Positions 55,184 through 64,000 of a DNA stretch of 64,000 bases are shown here, in pieces. The stretch is from Whalleya microplaca. Its lineage: Eukaryota > Ascomycota > Sordariomycetes > Xylariales > Xylariaceae. The stretch covers positions 1,116,001 to 1,180,000 of the forward strand of contig MU385716.1 in NCBI GenBank assembly GCA_022497155.1, written 5' to 3'. Made by a program: the position numbers and the translations under genes. How positions within the stretch are numbered: the stretch's first letter is position 1; every line of letters starts with the position of its first letter. Below the pieces are notes generated by a model, which saw nothing but the letters and a program-made list of their open reading frames with translations, ran no database searches and was not told the origin of the DNA.

Positions 55184-57062
55184 GTTTGTTTGCCTTATTT
55201 TGAATAGGGGATGGAGTCGTAATAGGGGACCTTAGACGCTTCCCTCACAACCCGTTGAGGCTGGATATAGGATAAGAACGAGTCAAAAATTACTTCATAG
55301 TCATTGAATAGTGGCTCTACGTTGACTTCAAGCTAAACCGAGGTCAATTAAGTGACTATTATCAAAGCTAATACCAGAAGGAGTGAAATGGCTTTTCATG
55401 GTGTTATTTGAAGATGGTCCGTTCAACGTAGCAATGTCCGTTTAGGGTCAGTAGAAGATCACCATGACCTCTTCTACTAGCCTTTCGGACGATGGCAACA
55501 ATAGCCTTTATGAAACAGTGATTTTGCCATCTTCGTCTACATGAAACCCGCTCTTCTTGGGGAGGAGCTCCTTGTACCTGGCCACCGCGATATCCCACTC
55601 CTCATCCTCCCTTGTCTACCCAGCCACCGGCTGGGCGACAGAACTCCAAATAGCAAGGACGAATACATAGGAGTTTTCGACTAGTATGAATGCCAACTTT
55701 TCAAAGAGCTGCACAGATTCCCTCTCTTCACCAACAGACTGCGCCGCTGATGCGAGACCATGTCTTTAGGATGTATTGATACATTAGGGCTTTATATAGA
55801 ACACATCCTCATGATACACTATTGGGATAAATATTCTTGATATGACTTGGCATTGAAAGATGTGAAGTTCTTGTACTTATAACTGAGAACAGCTTGGCCT
55901 TGCCGAAAATTTGAAAGGGCTAGAAGTGTTAGGTCACATGCCCCTTGAATCTGCTTACCTACCATCACCTTTACACACTACACATAGCTTCATACCAGAG
56001 GAATCCAGGACTTATTGCCACTTCTCTTATATGCAGCCTGAAGTACAGTGAAAAGATCCCCATTGCTCAACATATTTTGTGAACCTTCATTTCTCATATC
56101 CTTACATTATGCAACATTGTAAGAAACAGTAGAAGGCAGGCTCGCTAAGCTATAATCCACTATACATATTAACTATAGGTATACTGTAGGCTATAAATTT
56201 CAATCTACGTCCAGTAGTACGCCTTGCCGTATATTTGGATGAGGCTCTGTTGTATACAAGACAGGTCAATAGGCCTTAGGATATCACCGATGGTCCTAAC
56301 AAGCTTAATGGTAAACTAAATACAGCCAGCCCTCTTGAAGCAATGCATTAGATCCCTCTTCTACGAGTGATTGAAACTAAGGATTTTAGAAAGCATCTGG
56401 TAAAACTTTCTTGTATTTTATTGTTAGTTTAGAGCAATCTGCTTCCTGGCAATGTAGCCGGGTTGCTTTCCAATTGGTTCTCAACAGACCAAATTTTTAC
56501 CAGCTTTCTACGAAATAAGTAGAGAGAACACACTGTTCGGCGAGAGGTTCTGGCTAGCGTAGAGCACCATTTTTGGTCGGCTAGAACCGCAAGGGGAAGC
56601 GGGCGAAAGGATGTTAAATAGCCTGTTAAATCAGGTGGTTTTATAGTTACCTAGAGCCTTGTCCTTGCAAGTCCCCCCCACCTGATACCATCACCACCAC
56701 ATCTAAATATCAAACCAATACATAGGTAGTTTTGTATATAAATTATGACCATTAAGTATTACACCTTATATAATTAGATAGAGTGCCAACTTGTGGAGCG
56801 ACTTGGTTACCTAAGGCACCCATCCTGTCGGGATTACGTGCTCGCCTATAGGCCACAAAGACGGGCCTTAACGGCACTAGTCAATGCAAACGACCTAGTG
56901 TATATGACACAATTGGATCACACAAGATGCACCGTCAATTTCACCATACAAGATTTCGAGCCCACTCAAACATATTAGTTCACAACATTCTCATATTTAA
57001 GCAGTGGTCTATGTCTCAAGACTCGCTGGGAAGCATGTGTACACTAGTGTCATCCGTTCACC
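55184..57062. other. TA-rich gene-poor interval
   Basis: Rich in TA dinucleotides, especially 55790-56300 and 56700-56790, as expected of RIP-affected or decaying sequence; this is a visual judgement, not a calculation. Apart from the possible gene end at 55508-55612 there is no supported coding sequence. The last ~60 bases are the leader of the MFS gene. Confidence 0.5.
55508..55612 (-). pseudogene. Possible remnant of a gene 3' end
   Basis: The minus strand reads EDEEWDIAVARYKELLPKKS then GFHVDEDGKITVS and a stop at 55508-55510. Composition is protein-like (alternating charge, then a terminal beta strand). It is preceded by TAG|ACA, which could be a splice acceptor, but no upstream exon is found. 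Very short; family unknown. Confidence 0.25.
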
Positions 57063-58749
57063 ATGGGTGTTACAAACGAGGCTCAACTTAAGACCCAGCG
57101 TCGGCCCGTCCCTCAGACGGTGGCTGAGAAATATGCGGATGTTACTCTACGATTGATTGAAGATCATGGAGACGAATTTGGGCCCCTGACCCCTGAAAAG
57201 GAAAAGTCGTTGCAGAGGAAACTGTACCGCAATATAATGATTCTAATATCTGCTATCAACATCATCTTATTTGTAAGCCACATATCCCTATGTTAGATGA
57301 CGGGAGGCTTACCATTCCGTTGACTCTAGGTTGACAAGTCTACATTGGGATATGCTGCTATTCTGGGACTTTTTGAGGAGACCGGAATCACGAAGGATGA
57401 ATACAATAACCTGAACACATTTTTCTACGTTGGTATGTATTCATTCCGCAGGGACACCTTGCCGATGTTGTGACCTAATTCTCGCAGGGTACCTTGCCGC
57501 CCAATGGCCGGGGCACTATCTTCTGCAGAAGCTTGCGTTTGGTAAATTTGTTTCCACGATCATATTTCTTTGGGCTGCCATAATTTTTCTTCACTGTGTG
57601 GCCACCAAGTACGCTGGGCTTGTTGTCCTCCGTCTCGCCCTCGGCGCCGTTGAAGCAGTTATCGTCCCTGCCATGGAAATCACCATCGGCATGTTCTTCA
57701 ACCGCGAGGAACAAGCTTTTCTGCAGCCGATCTTTTGGATCACTTGTCTAGGTGCTCCAATCCCAGCCGGTTTTATATCGTACGGCCTGCTATGGAGCAA
57801 GAGCTCTGTACTGCCTTGGAAGCTATTTATGATCACCACGGGTGGCTTGACCCTCCTCCTTGCCATCTGGTCCTGGTTCTGTTATCCTAACAATCCTGCC
57901 GAGGCCCGGTTCCTCACCTTGGAAGAGAAAGTCCAAGTAATTAAACGAGTCCATGATTCCAGTCAGAGCTCCATTGAACAGAAGCAGTTCAAGAAGGCCC
58001 AATTTATCGAGACCATGAAGGATCCTGTTTCGTGGCTGTTTGCACTCCAATCATTCACATTAATGTACTCGAACAATCTCACATATGGCCAGCAGAATCT
58101 CCTGACCACCTCCCTCGGCGTATCGAGCCTAGGCTCTACCTTAGTTGCAGCCGCAGGTGGCGGCTTTGCGGTTCTTCTTTGTATCGTCGCTGCTATAGCA
58201 CTCAAATGGCATCCGCGAAACTTCGCGGTCCACGGCTTGGTCTACTGCATTCCCGCTATAGCAGGCGGAATTGGCATGGTGGCGATCCCATGGGATCGGA
58301 AACTGGCACTGTTGGCATGTATGCTGCTCGCAGGACATACATACGGCATCACGTACATCATTGCGCTCGGCTGGACAACATCGTCGGCGGCGGGCTACAC
58401 AAAAAAGCTAACACGGAACGTCATGTTTATGATTGGCTATAGTGCTGGCAACCTCGTGTCACCGCAAATATGGGTCCCCTCCGCGGAACCCCGATACTAC
58501 GGCGCTTGGATTTCCATGATTGTCGTTGCCTGGGCCGGCACACCAGCTATCTTATTTGTCATTCATTTCATCCTAGCGCGTAGGAATGCAGAGCGGCAAA
58601 AATGGATTGCGGAGTTTGGCGAGGAGGAAAGGGAAGCTAGTCGTGTTGAGGAATATGATAAGGATGGGCAGGTCATTACGAGAACCGTGGACATTGCTCT
58701 GCTGGATTTGACAGATCTGGAGAACAAATTTTTCATATACCCATTATAG
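57063..58749 (+). CDS. MFS transporter, anion:cation symporter (DAL5-like) family
   Basis: Three exons: 57063-57272, 57330-57432 and 57488-58749. Donors are GTAAGC and GTATGT, acceptors CTCTAG and CGCAG; the introns are 57 and 55 nt. The product is 524 aa. A ~60-residue cytosolic N-terminus leads to about 12 membrane helices. Typical ACS features are [19 protein letters not shown] after TM1, [18 protein letters not shown] in TM2, [19 protein letters not shown] in TM4, a central loop [14 protein letters not shown], and RKLTRN-like [17 protein letters not shown]. The C-terminal tail is charged. Relatives move allantoate, nicotinate, pantothenate or thiamine-pathway compounds with protons; the substrate here cannot be predicted. 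It is the first intact gene after the degenerate island. Confidence 0.9.
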
Positions 58750-60063
58750 TTTGTCTAGAGGCTACCTAGCTACTATTCACCGCTGCTAGAGGTCTATTGC
58801 TAGATAAAAGGGTTGGTGCTAAGTAAAAGAGAAATATATTCAGCGACGCTGCCATGTTATAGAATAGCAATGAATGATTAGGCGAAAGCCCCCCTTTTAT
58901 CAACGCTACAGGCCCTCCGGAGGATTGTCGGAGAATTGAAGCTATCGTGTACATGTATTTCCATGGTGCCTGTTATCTACCTACAGTTGATAAATGAGGC
59001 GAACCGTATTAGTGTTGTAGTATATCAAGGTCCAGACCGCCCTGAGTTGTGGCGTATTATACTTCCAAGGTTGATTACGAGGGCTGCCAAACTTGGACAA
59101 TCAAAAAGTATGTTCTCCTTTACAAACAAAAATCACAATGATGTCAGCTGTAATCAGGACTGATGTATACAACATATGTAAGCTGCATGAAGTTGATATT
59201 TAAAACTGGCAAGAGCGAAGAAGTACCTAGGTATAGGCACAAGCCGGGACCCTGTACGGCAACAACGCTCAGGCAGCTACGGATACTGTTTCCTCGGGGA
59301 CTTGGAATGTGTCGTCAATATGCTACTGTAGGTACTAGACTGCAACCATAGTTATCTATCTAGGTAGTGAATGTACCATAAGTATTGCTTTGGGACCAGG
59401 CTATTAGGTGGATATGGGCCAATAGGTGGATGGTGAATGTTGATATATATATGCTAATATTGCCTAGGTAACAATCCTTAAAAAAACAACAGCAAGCAAA
59501 CACATCAGTTTGTATCTAACTAATAGACATCCAACTCAAGCATGCTTCTGACAACCACATATTCTCACAAACAGGAAGATCATCACGTGCCAGCATATTT
59601 CGACATGATCTATATTCCCTGCTTGCAGCTGAAGTCTATCAACATCAACATCCGTTGACAACCCTTGCATTATTTCGCGGCGATCACTCGTCTAGACTGG
59701 TGCTCCCGTTTCCTGGGTTATTGCGCGGCTCTGGGTTGTATAGGTTACGTTATCTGGCAGCAGCCTCGCACAACATCGCCAGACCGACTTGTTCAGCAGA
59801 CAACCGATACGTGTATCCTGCCACCCTCTTGCCACCCTATATATAGGCTTTCATTAAGGCTTGTTAATCTTTTCAATTCCCGAGGATTGTATTGGACAGA
59901 AACTGAGATTTCTGACACGAATCGTCGCATCAATTTCAACCCCCCAGCAGTAGACACGCGAACAAAAGAAAGCCAGAAAAGAAGGCTACGACGTCAATAT
60001 CCCAGGCGGACTATTTCGACCAAGGCACCAAAGGGCCGTACACAGGGCAGCCACCCAGTCACC
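58750..60063. other. 1.3 kb intergenic interval
   Basis: The 3' flank of the MFS gene, then the promoter and leader of the 2EXR gene. A stretch at 58881-58905 (GGCGAAAGCCCCCCTTTTA) resembles the start of direct-repeat copy A but not the rest. One TACCTAGGTA palindrome lies at 59224-59233 and a TCACGTG site near 59584. The frame of the next gene is open upstream from 59665 but has no better start codon. Confidence 0.5.
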
Positions 60064-60828
60064 ATGGAATCAGATTTGGCAACTACCATGCAAACACAGG
60101 AGGATAAAGTAGGGTTTACCACTCTTCCCTTGGAGGTCCGCGATATGATCTGGGATGAGATTATGCCCGATGGTCGGGTTTTCGACATGAAGATGCGCCA
60201 GGATGCTTGGGGCCTGTCTAGCAGGATCAACAACCCGTACGAAGTCCACCCTATGGATCAGCTATGCCATAGTTCGCACCATTGGGCTCTTCAGCAGAGC
60301 GATTTCTTCAAGGTACCAGCGGACCAAACTACAACTGCGGGATTTGTCTGGTTTCGACCGAGGAAAGATACCATTTACCTGGACCACTCGGCTCTCTCGC
60401 ATATCGCTGCTGGTACCTTTGACCCGGATTTTATACAAGGCTTCGACATGGTTCAACGAGTGGCTGTTGAATGGCTAGATGTTCATCAAGGGAACATAGC
60501 CTTCATTGTGGATCTTTTGCGCCTTATTCCTCGTATGAAACATCTCACCATATATATCCTTGAAACTAATTTCTGCCGCATACGAAAGGATAGACTGGAT
60601 TATAAACCATGGCCAATAATTCTTCTACCTGTTTATGAAGAGGATGTACTTCCATATAACTACATCAGCTGTATGCCCCGGTCGACATGGGGATTTTTCT
60701 CTTCCGAACTCAATAAGGAGATCAATACGAACCCTGTATTCCAACAGTTACTAGGTGGCAGATCATTGGAACTCCATGCGATGATGCTTCGGAGAAGAGT
60801 GTTACGGAGCAAAGGGTGTCATTATTGA
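60064..60828 (+). CDS. 2EXR-domain protein
   Basis: 254 codons from ATG 60064; the open frame reaches back to 59665 without an upstream ATG, so this start was chosen. Residues ~18-60 (FTTLPLEVRDMIWDEIMPDGRVFDMK) match the 2EXR motif, an F-box-like N-terminal domain expanded in filamentous fungi. The rest is typical of such proteins: a beta strand with DTIYLDHSAL, a helix-rich middle with VQRVAVEWLD, and LLRLIPRMKHLTIYILE. Molecular function is unknown for the family. The gene sits in accessory sequence next to the MFS carrier. It appears intact and intronless. Confidence 0.75.
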   Translation: MESDLATTMQTQEDKVGFTTLPLEVRDMIWDEIMPDGRVFDMKMRQDAWGLSSRINNPYEVHPMDQLCHSSHHWALQQSDFFKVPADQTTTAGFVWFRPRKDTIYLDHSALSHIAAGTFDPDFIQGFDMVQRVAVEWLDVHQGNIAFIVDLLRLIPRMKHLTIYILETNFCRIRKDRLDYKPWPIILLPVYEEDVLPYNYISCMPRSTWGFFSSELNKEINTNPVFQQLLGGRSLELHAMMLRRRVLRSKGCHY

Positions 60829-62014
60829 TTCTGGCGGGGGATGGCAATGTTCGGGGTACGGTGTGGGAACACAATGGTGATTAAGAACAAGTTAATGATA
60901 ACGACTTGGATTGTTAGGTAAAAACTATGTCTGAAAAATAGATATTGTGTAATGTGACCTGCTACTCGAGATGGTAGGGGTTTGCAAAATAGGGAAATGA
61001 TTAAGGTGTGCTTTACAAGCTTCCAATGCCGAGCGCATGTTTTGCGGTTGCATACCTCGGGACTTTGACGATAGTGGAATATCTATATGAATAACTTGAT
61101 GTGCAATAAGCCGTACGAAGCCTTAATCGTTCTTATGGTGATATATTTCGAACGGAGGCTGCAGCCTGTAGTGAGCAACGGGCAATTTTCGACTTCATCC
61201 CACACAATTACCTAATAGAAAACGAAACAGTACCTCTTAGTAACATGATTTTATGAACCATAAATCTAAATAGTAATTTCAACGAGGGGTAGCAATTTGC
61301 CGTCCGAGTTGGAGCTGCTGGTTCAAGAATTGTCGTGATCTTTGCACCTAGGCGGCATCATATAGCCGGCAACTCGTGCACTTAATAAGCCATTGAGTTG
61401 GCGGAAGGTGTCTTACAACTGAACGGAAGTAACGTGACATTCAGTCTAGCGATGCAAGGCGCTGACATGCTCATAGCAAGGGTTGCTCTTGGTCCCCCTC
61501 TCTGCTTGAATTTAGGGGCAATATGCCGTGGCTAAACCACCAACCACCACACTTGGATCAACTAATTATCAGAAATACCCATTTTGAATGTACCAAGAAA
61601 TGAGAGAAGAATCTTAAGTCACATTGATGCGCACATAGCCATAGCTCAGCTTTCGGTAATCTAGGCGGTCCTTTAACCGAACTCAAGGAACCCTACTATT
61701 GTAGAGTAATCATACGGTGTTATTTTCGAACGTATCTTGAGCCGAGCTGTTACAAGAACACGATTTCTTGGGTCAATCGTCAACTCGAATTGCAGGGACA
61801 GTGCGCACCGAAAGAGGTCTGTTGCGGAGCGTAACCTGCCTCGTTGGGGACTGCCAGGCTGCTGGACGCCACTTACATAAAAGGCAGAATGCTAGTCCAA
61901 CCAGCCGAGCGAATAGCCCTTTCTTTAACTCGATACGCCCCTAGGAACTACTTTGTTATTTCCAACATGTCGTAATTGGAGGATAAGGCTATCTGTCTTC
62001 TGTCAACCACCACG
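60829..62014. other. 1.2 kb intergenic interval
   Basis: 3' flank of the 2EXR gene and promoter of the GH2 gene. Nothing beyond short random frames is seen. Confidence 0.55.
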
Positions 62015-64000
62015 ATGCGTCTGCGCGCACGACTATTGGGGCTATGCCTCGGCGTTGAGACGGTTGTCACCGCATTGCTAGTCTCTGCACCTGGAGATAC
62101 CGCTGTCATACCATCTTGGGATGTTGAGTCTATAGAAAAAACGGGTAATCGCCTAGACAACCTGTCTCTTCCCGGTGCTGACACCTCGTCATGGCATCAC
62201 GTCAACAACTCGCGTTGCACGCTCATGGGCTGTCTTTTAGAAGCCGAAGTCTACCGTGATGACGATCTATTCTATTCAGAGACACTGAAGACAGTCAACA
62301 CTACGCGATTCAATGTGCCCTGGGTTTACCGAAAAGAATTCGTCCTCAGCCCTGAACCTGACCAATATTACCATCTCCTGACTCACGGTATCACCTCCAG
62401 CGGCGATCTCTACGTTAACGGTCAACAGATTGTGACTAGCGAGTTTCAGAGAGGTGCCTACGTTGGCAATACCTACGATATCACCAAGGTTGCAAGATCC
62501 AACAATACACTAGTAGTCGTGGTCAATCCGACTGACTACAATTATAACTTCGCGCTCGGGTTTGTGGACTGGAATCCGTATCCGCCTGACAACGGGACTG
62601 GACTCTGGCGCAACATCGAGGTAAAGCAGACAGGACCAGTCATGTTGGGACCGTTGAGAGTGACTACAGACGTCACCTTGCCAATTGAGAACTCGAGTGC
62701 AGTCGTGGCCCTCAAGTCAACAGCCCAGAACCTGGCAGATCATGAGGTCACCATCAAAGTAGTGGGCAATATCTCCCTTGATGGAACCAACCAGAGCTAT
62801 GTATGGTCAGAGTCCACGAGAATACCTGCTTCAAATACTGCTGAGCTCCTCATGTCGACAACATTGGAGAAGCCAAAGATATGGTGGCCTAAGCAATGGG
62901 GTGATCAGCCACTCTACAAGGGTGAACTGTCTGTATCGGTAGACAACGCTCTCTCCGATACTGCAAAGCGAACATTTGGCATTCGGCAAGTGACATCCGA
63001 GGTCAATTCGCATAATGATACCATATTTTCTGTCAATGGACACCCTTTTCAAGTCATCGGTGGTGGCTACTCAGCGGACATGTTCTTGCGATGGGACAAT
63101 GCCAAGTTTTCAAACCAAGCAAAGTTGATGCTCGATCTCGGCCACAACACTGTCCGATTAGAAGGGAAAAACGAGCACCCTGAGCTCTACGATATTGCGG
63201 ACCGCATTGGTCTCATGGTTTTGGCAGGTTGGGAATGTTGCGACAAATGGGAGGCCTGGACATACAATGAAGACCTGCCTGTTAAATCGGAGTGGGGGGA
63301 CTCCGACTATGAAACCGCGAATAGGAGTATGTACCACGAAGCTCTTATGCAACAAGGACACCCGAGCATGTTGGCATATCTGATTGGCAGTGACTACTGG
63401 CCTGACGATAAAGCAGCAGAGATGTATTATTATTCGCTGAAAGCGGCAGACTGGCAGCTGCCCATCATTGCCTCAGCTTCCAAGAGGGGCTTTCCTCAGA
63501 TCGTCGGACCATCAGGGATGAAGATGGATGGGCCTTACGACTGGGTGCCTCCAAATTACTGGTACGACGTCGAGCCATCACAGGACCGATTAGGAGCTGC
63601 TTTCGGGTTCGGCTCTGAGCTCGGCGCTGGCGTCGGTACCCCGGAAATTGGCAGCCTCAAGAAATTCTTGTCAAAGTCTGACATGGATGACCTTTGGAAG
63701 GAGCCGAAAAAGGGGCTTTACCACATGTCGACGCACGTTTCATCTTTCTACGACCGCAAAATCTACAATGATGCTCTTTGGCAGCGCTATGGGGCTCCAT
63801 CTTCACTAGAAGACTACCTTCTAAAAGCACAGGTCATGGATTACGAAGCAACAAGGGCACAGTTCGAAGGATTCTCGGCTCTGTGGAATGCTGGTCGCCC
63901 AGCTACTGGATTGATATACTGGATGTTGAACAATGCCTGGCCGAGCTTACATTGGAACCTATTCGACTATTATTTGCACCCAGCTGGATCCTACTTTGGG
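62015..64000 (+). CDS. Exo-beta-D-glucosaminidase, GH2 (CsxA-like), 3' truncated by window end
   Basis: ATG 62015 opens 662 uninterrupted codons to the window edge; family members have about 850-900 residues, so roughly a quarter is missing. A signal peptide is likely (MRLRARLLGLCLGVETVVTA). A sugar-binding jelly roll is at ~50-210 (GCLLEAEVYRDDDLFYSETL, NGTGLWRNIEV), an Ig-like domain at ~215-320, and the TIM barrel from ~330 (VNGHPFQVIGGGYSADMFLRW). The acid/base aspartate is D460 in LIGSDYWPDD and the nucleophile is E535 in GFGSELGAG. Spacing agrees with D469/E541 of bacterial CsxA as recalled. GPSGMKMDGPYDWVPP and LIYWMLNNAWPSLHW are also characteristic. The enzyme removes glucosamine from the non-reducing end of chitosan oligomers. 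About nine N-glycosylation sequons fit secretion. Confidence 0.92.
   Translation, partial: MRLRARLLGLCLGVETVVTALLVSAPGDTAVIPSWDVESIEKTGNRLDNLSLPGADTSSWHHVNNSRCTLMGCLLEAEVYRDDDLFYSETLKTVNTTRFNVPWVYRKEFVLSPEPDQYYHLLTHGITSSGDLYVNGQQIVTSEFQRGAYVGNTYDITKVARSNNTLVVVVNPTDYNYNFALGFVDWNPYPPDNGTGLWRNIEVKQTGPVMLGPLRVTTDVTLPIENSSAVVALKSTAQNLADHEVTIKVVGNISLDGTNQSYVWSESTRIPASNTAELLMSTTLEKPKIWWPKQWGDQPLYKGELSVSVDNALSDTAKRTFGIRQVTSEVNSHNDTIFSVNGHPFQVIGGGYSADMFLRWDNAKFSNQAKLMLDLGHNTVRLEGKNEHPELYDIADRIGLMVLAGWECCDKWEAWTYNEDLPVKSEWGDSDYETANRSMYHEALMQQGHPSMLAYLIGSDYWPDDKAAEMYYYSLKAADWQLPIIASASKRGFPQIVGPSGMKMDGPYDWVPPNYWYDVEPSQDRLGAAFGFGSELGAGVGTPEIGSLKKFLSKSDMDDLWKEPKKGLYHMSTHVSSFYDRKIYNDALWQRYGAPSSLEDYLLKAQVMDYEATRAQFEGFSALWNAGRPATGLIYWMLNNAWPSLHWNLFDYYLHPAGSYFG

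Noticed and set aside
59665..60063. N-terminal extension of the 2EXR gene from a non-ATG start
   Set aside because: No ATG in the open frame before 60064, and the 2EXR motif lies at the expected place when starting there.
1..64000. CRISPR array, bacterial operon, biosynthetic gene cluster or Starship captain
   Set aside because: No spaced direct-repeat array, no PKS/NRPS/terpene synthase and no tyrosine recombinase (DUF3435-type) sequence was seen.

Overview
This is a nuclear DNA segment from a filamentous ascomycete (Pezizomycotina). The gene set fits a sordariomycete best, but the species cannot be fixed from sequence alone. The evidence is short GT-AG introns (about 50-180 nt) with CTAAC/CTGAC branch sites, fungus-specific families (MPH1, NUC-1/PHO4, SRC1, PAM17, 2EXR proteins, DAL5-like MFS carriers), long pyrimidine-rich leaders, and large gene-free spacers.

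Layout, left to right. 1-300 is the 3' end of a GH5 glycosidase, followed by 4.4 kb without genes. 4.7-8.4 kb holds a large F-box protein with a PPxY motif and a C-terminal CaaX box. 9.6-13.3 kb holds two divergently transcribed TFIID subunits, TAF3-like (-) and TAF7 (+). 14.1-15.8 kb holds two small nuclear genes for mitochondrial proteins, ribosomal mL54 and a complex I 12 kDa subunit. 16.3-17.9 kb is the nucleolin-like NSR1/gar2. 20.7-22.1 kb is a disordered protein with one C-terminal membrane helix. 23.8-27.4 kb is the FANCM-type helicase MPH1, divergent from the mRNA export receptor MEX67 (28.3-30.5 kb). 34.4-36.6 kb is a kelch-like single-pass membrane protein. 38.6-40.9 kb is the inner nuclear membrane protein SRC1/HEH. 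42.5-44.6 kb is the bHLH phosphate regulator NUC-1/PHO4. 46.7-48.2 kb is UBA4/MOCS3, convergent with PAM17 (48.4-49.2 kb).

From about 49.8 kb the character changes. A short interstitial telomere-type repeat comes first, then a ~100 bp repeat present twice in direct orientation around a 3.8 kb segment, an orphan coiled-coil gene, and gene fragments on both strands with frame breaks. A TA-rich gene-poor stretch follows up to 57 kb. Beyond it lie an MFS carrier, a 2EXR protein and the first 662 codons of a GH2 exo-beta-D-glucosaminidase that runs off the right end. This right third looks like accessory sequence; the left two thirds is a conserved housekeeping block.

Functionally the block groups transcription (TAF3, TAF7, NUC-1), mRNA export and nuclear envelope (MEX67, SRC1), ribosome biogenesis (NSR1), genome maintenance (MPH1), tRNA thiolation/urmylation (UBA4) and mitochondrial function (mL54, complex I, PAM17). 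The most interesting leads are the F-box/PPxY/CaaX protein, the likely SRC1 splice switch, the GC-AG intron in NUC-1, a tRNA-B-box-bearing dispersed repeat, a strongly over-represented 10-nt palindrome, and the telomere-repeat-bounded mosaic island. No tRNA, rRNA, CRISPR array or intact transposase gene was seen. Exon boundaries were placed by eye from splice signals, reading frame and recalled family features; no database search was run.
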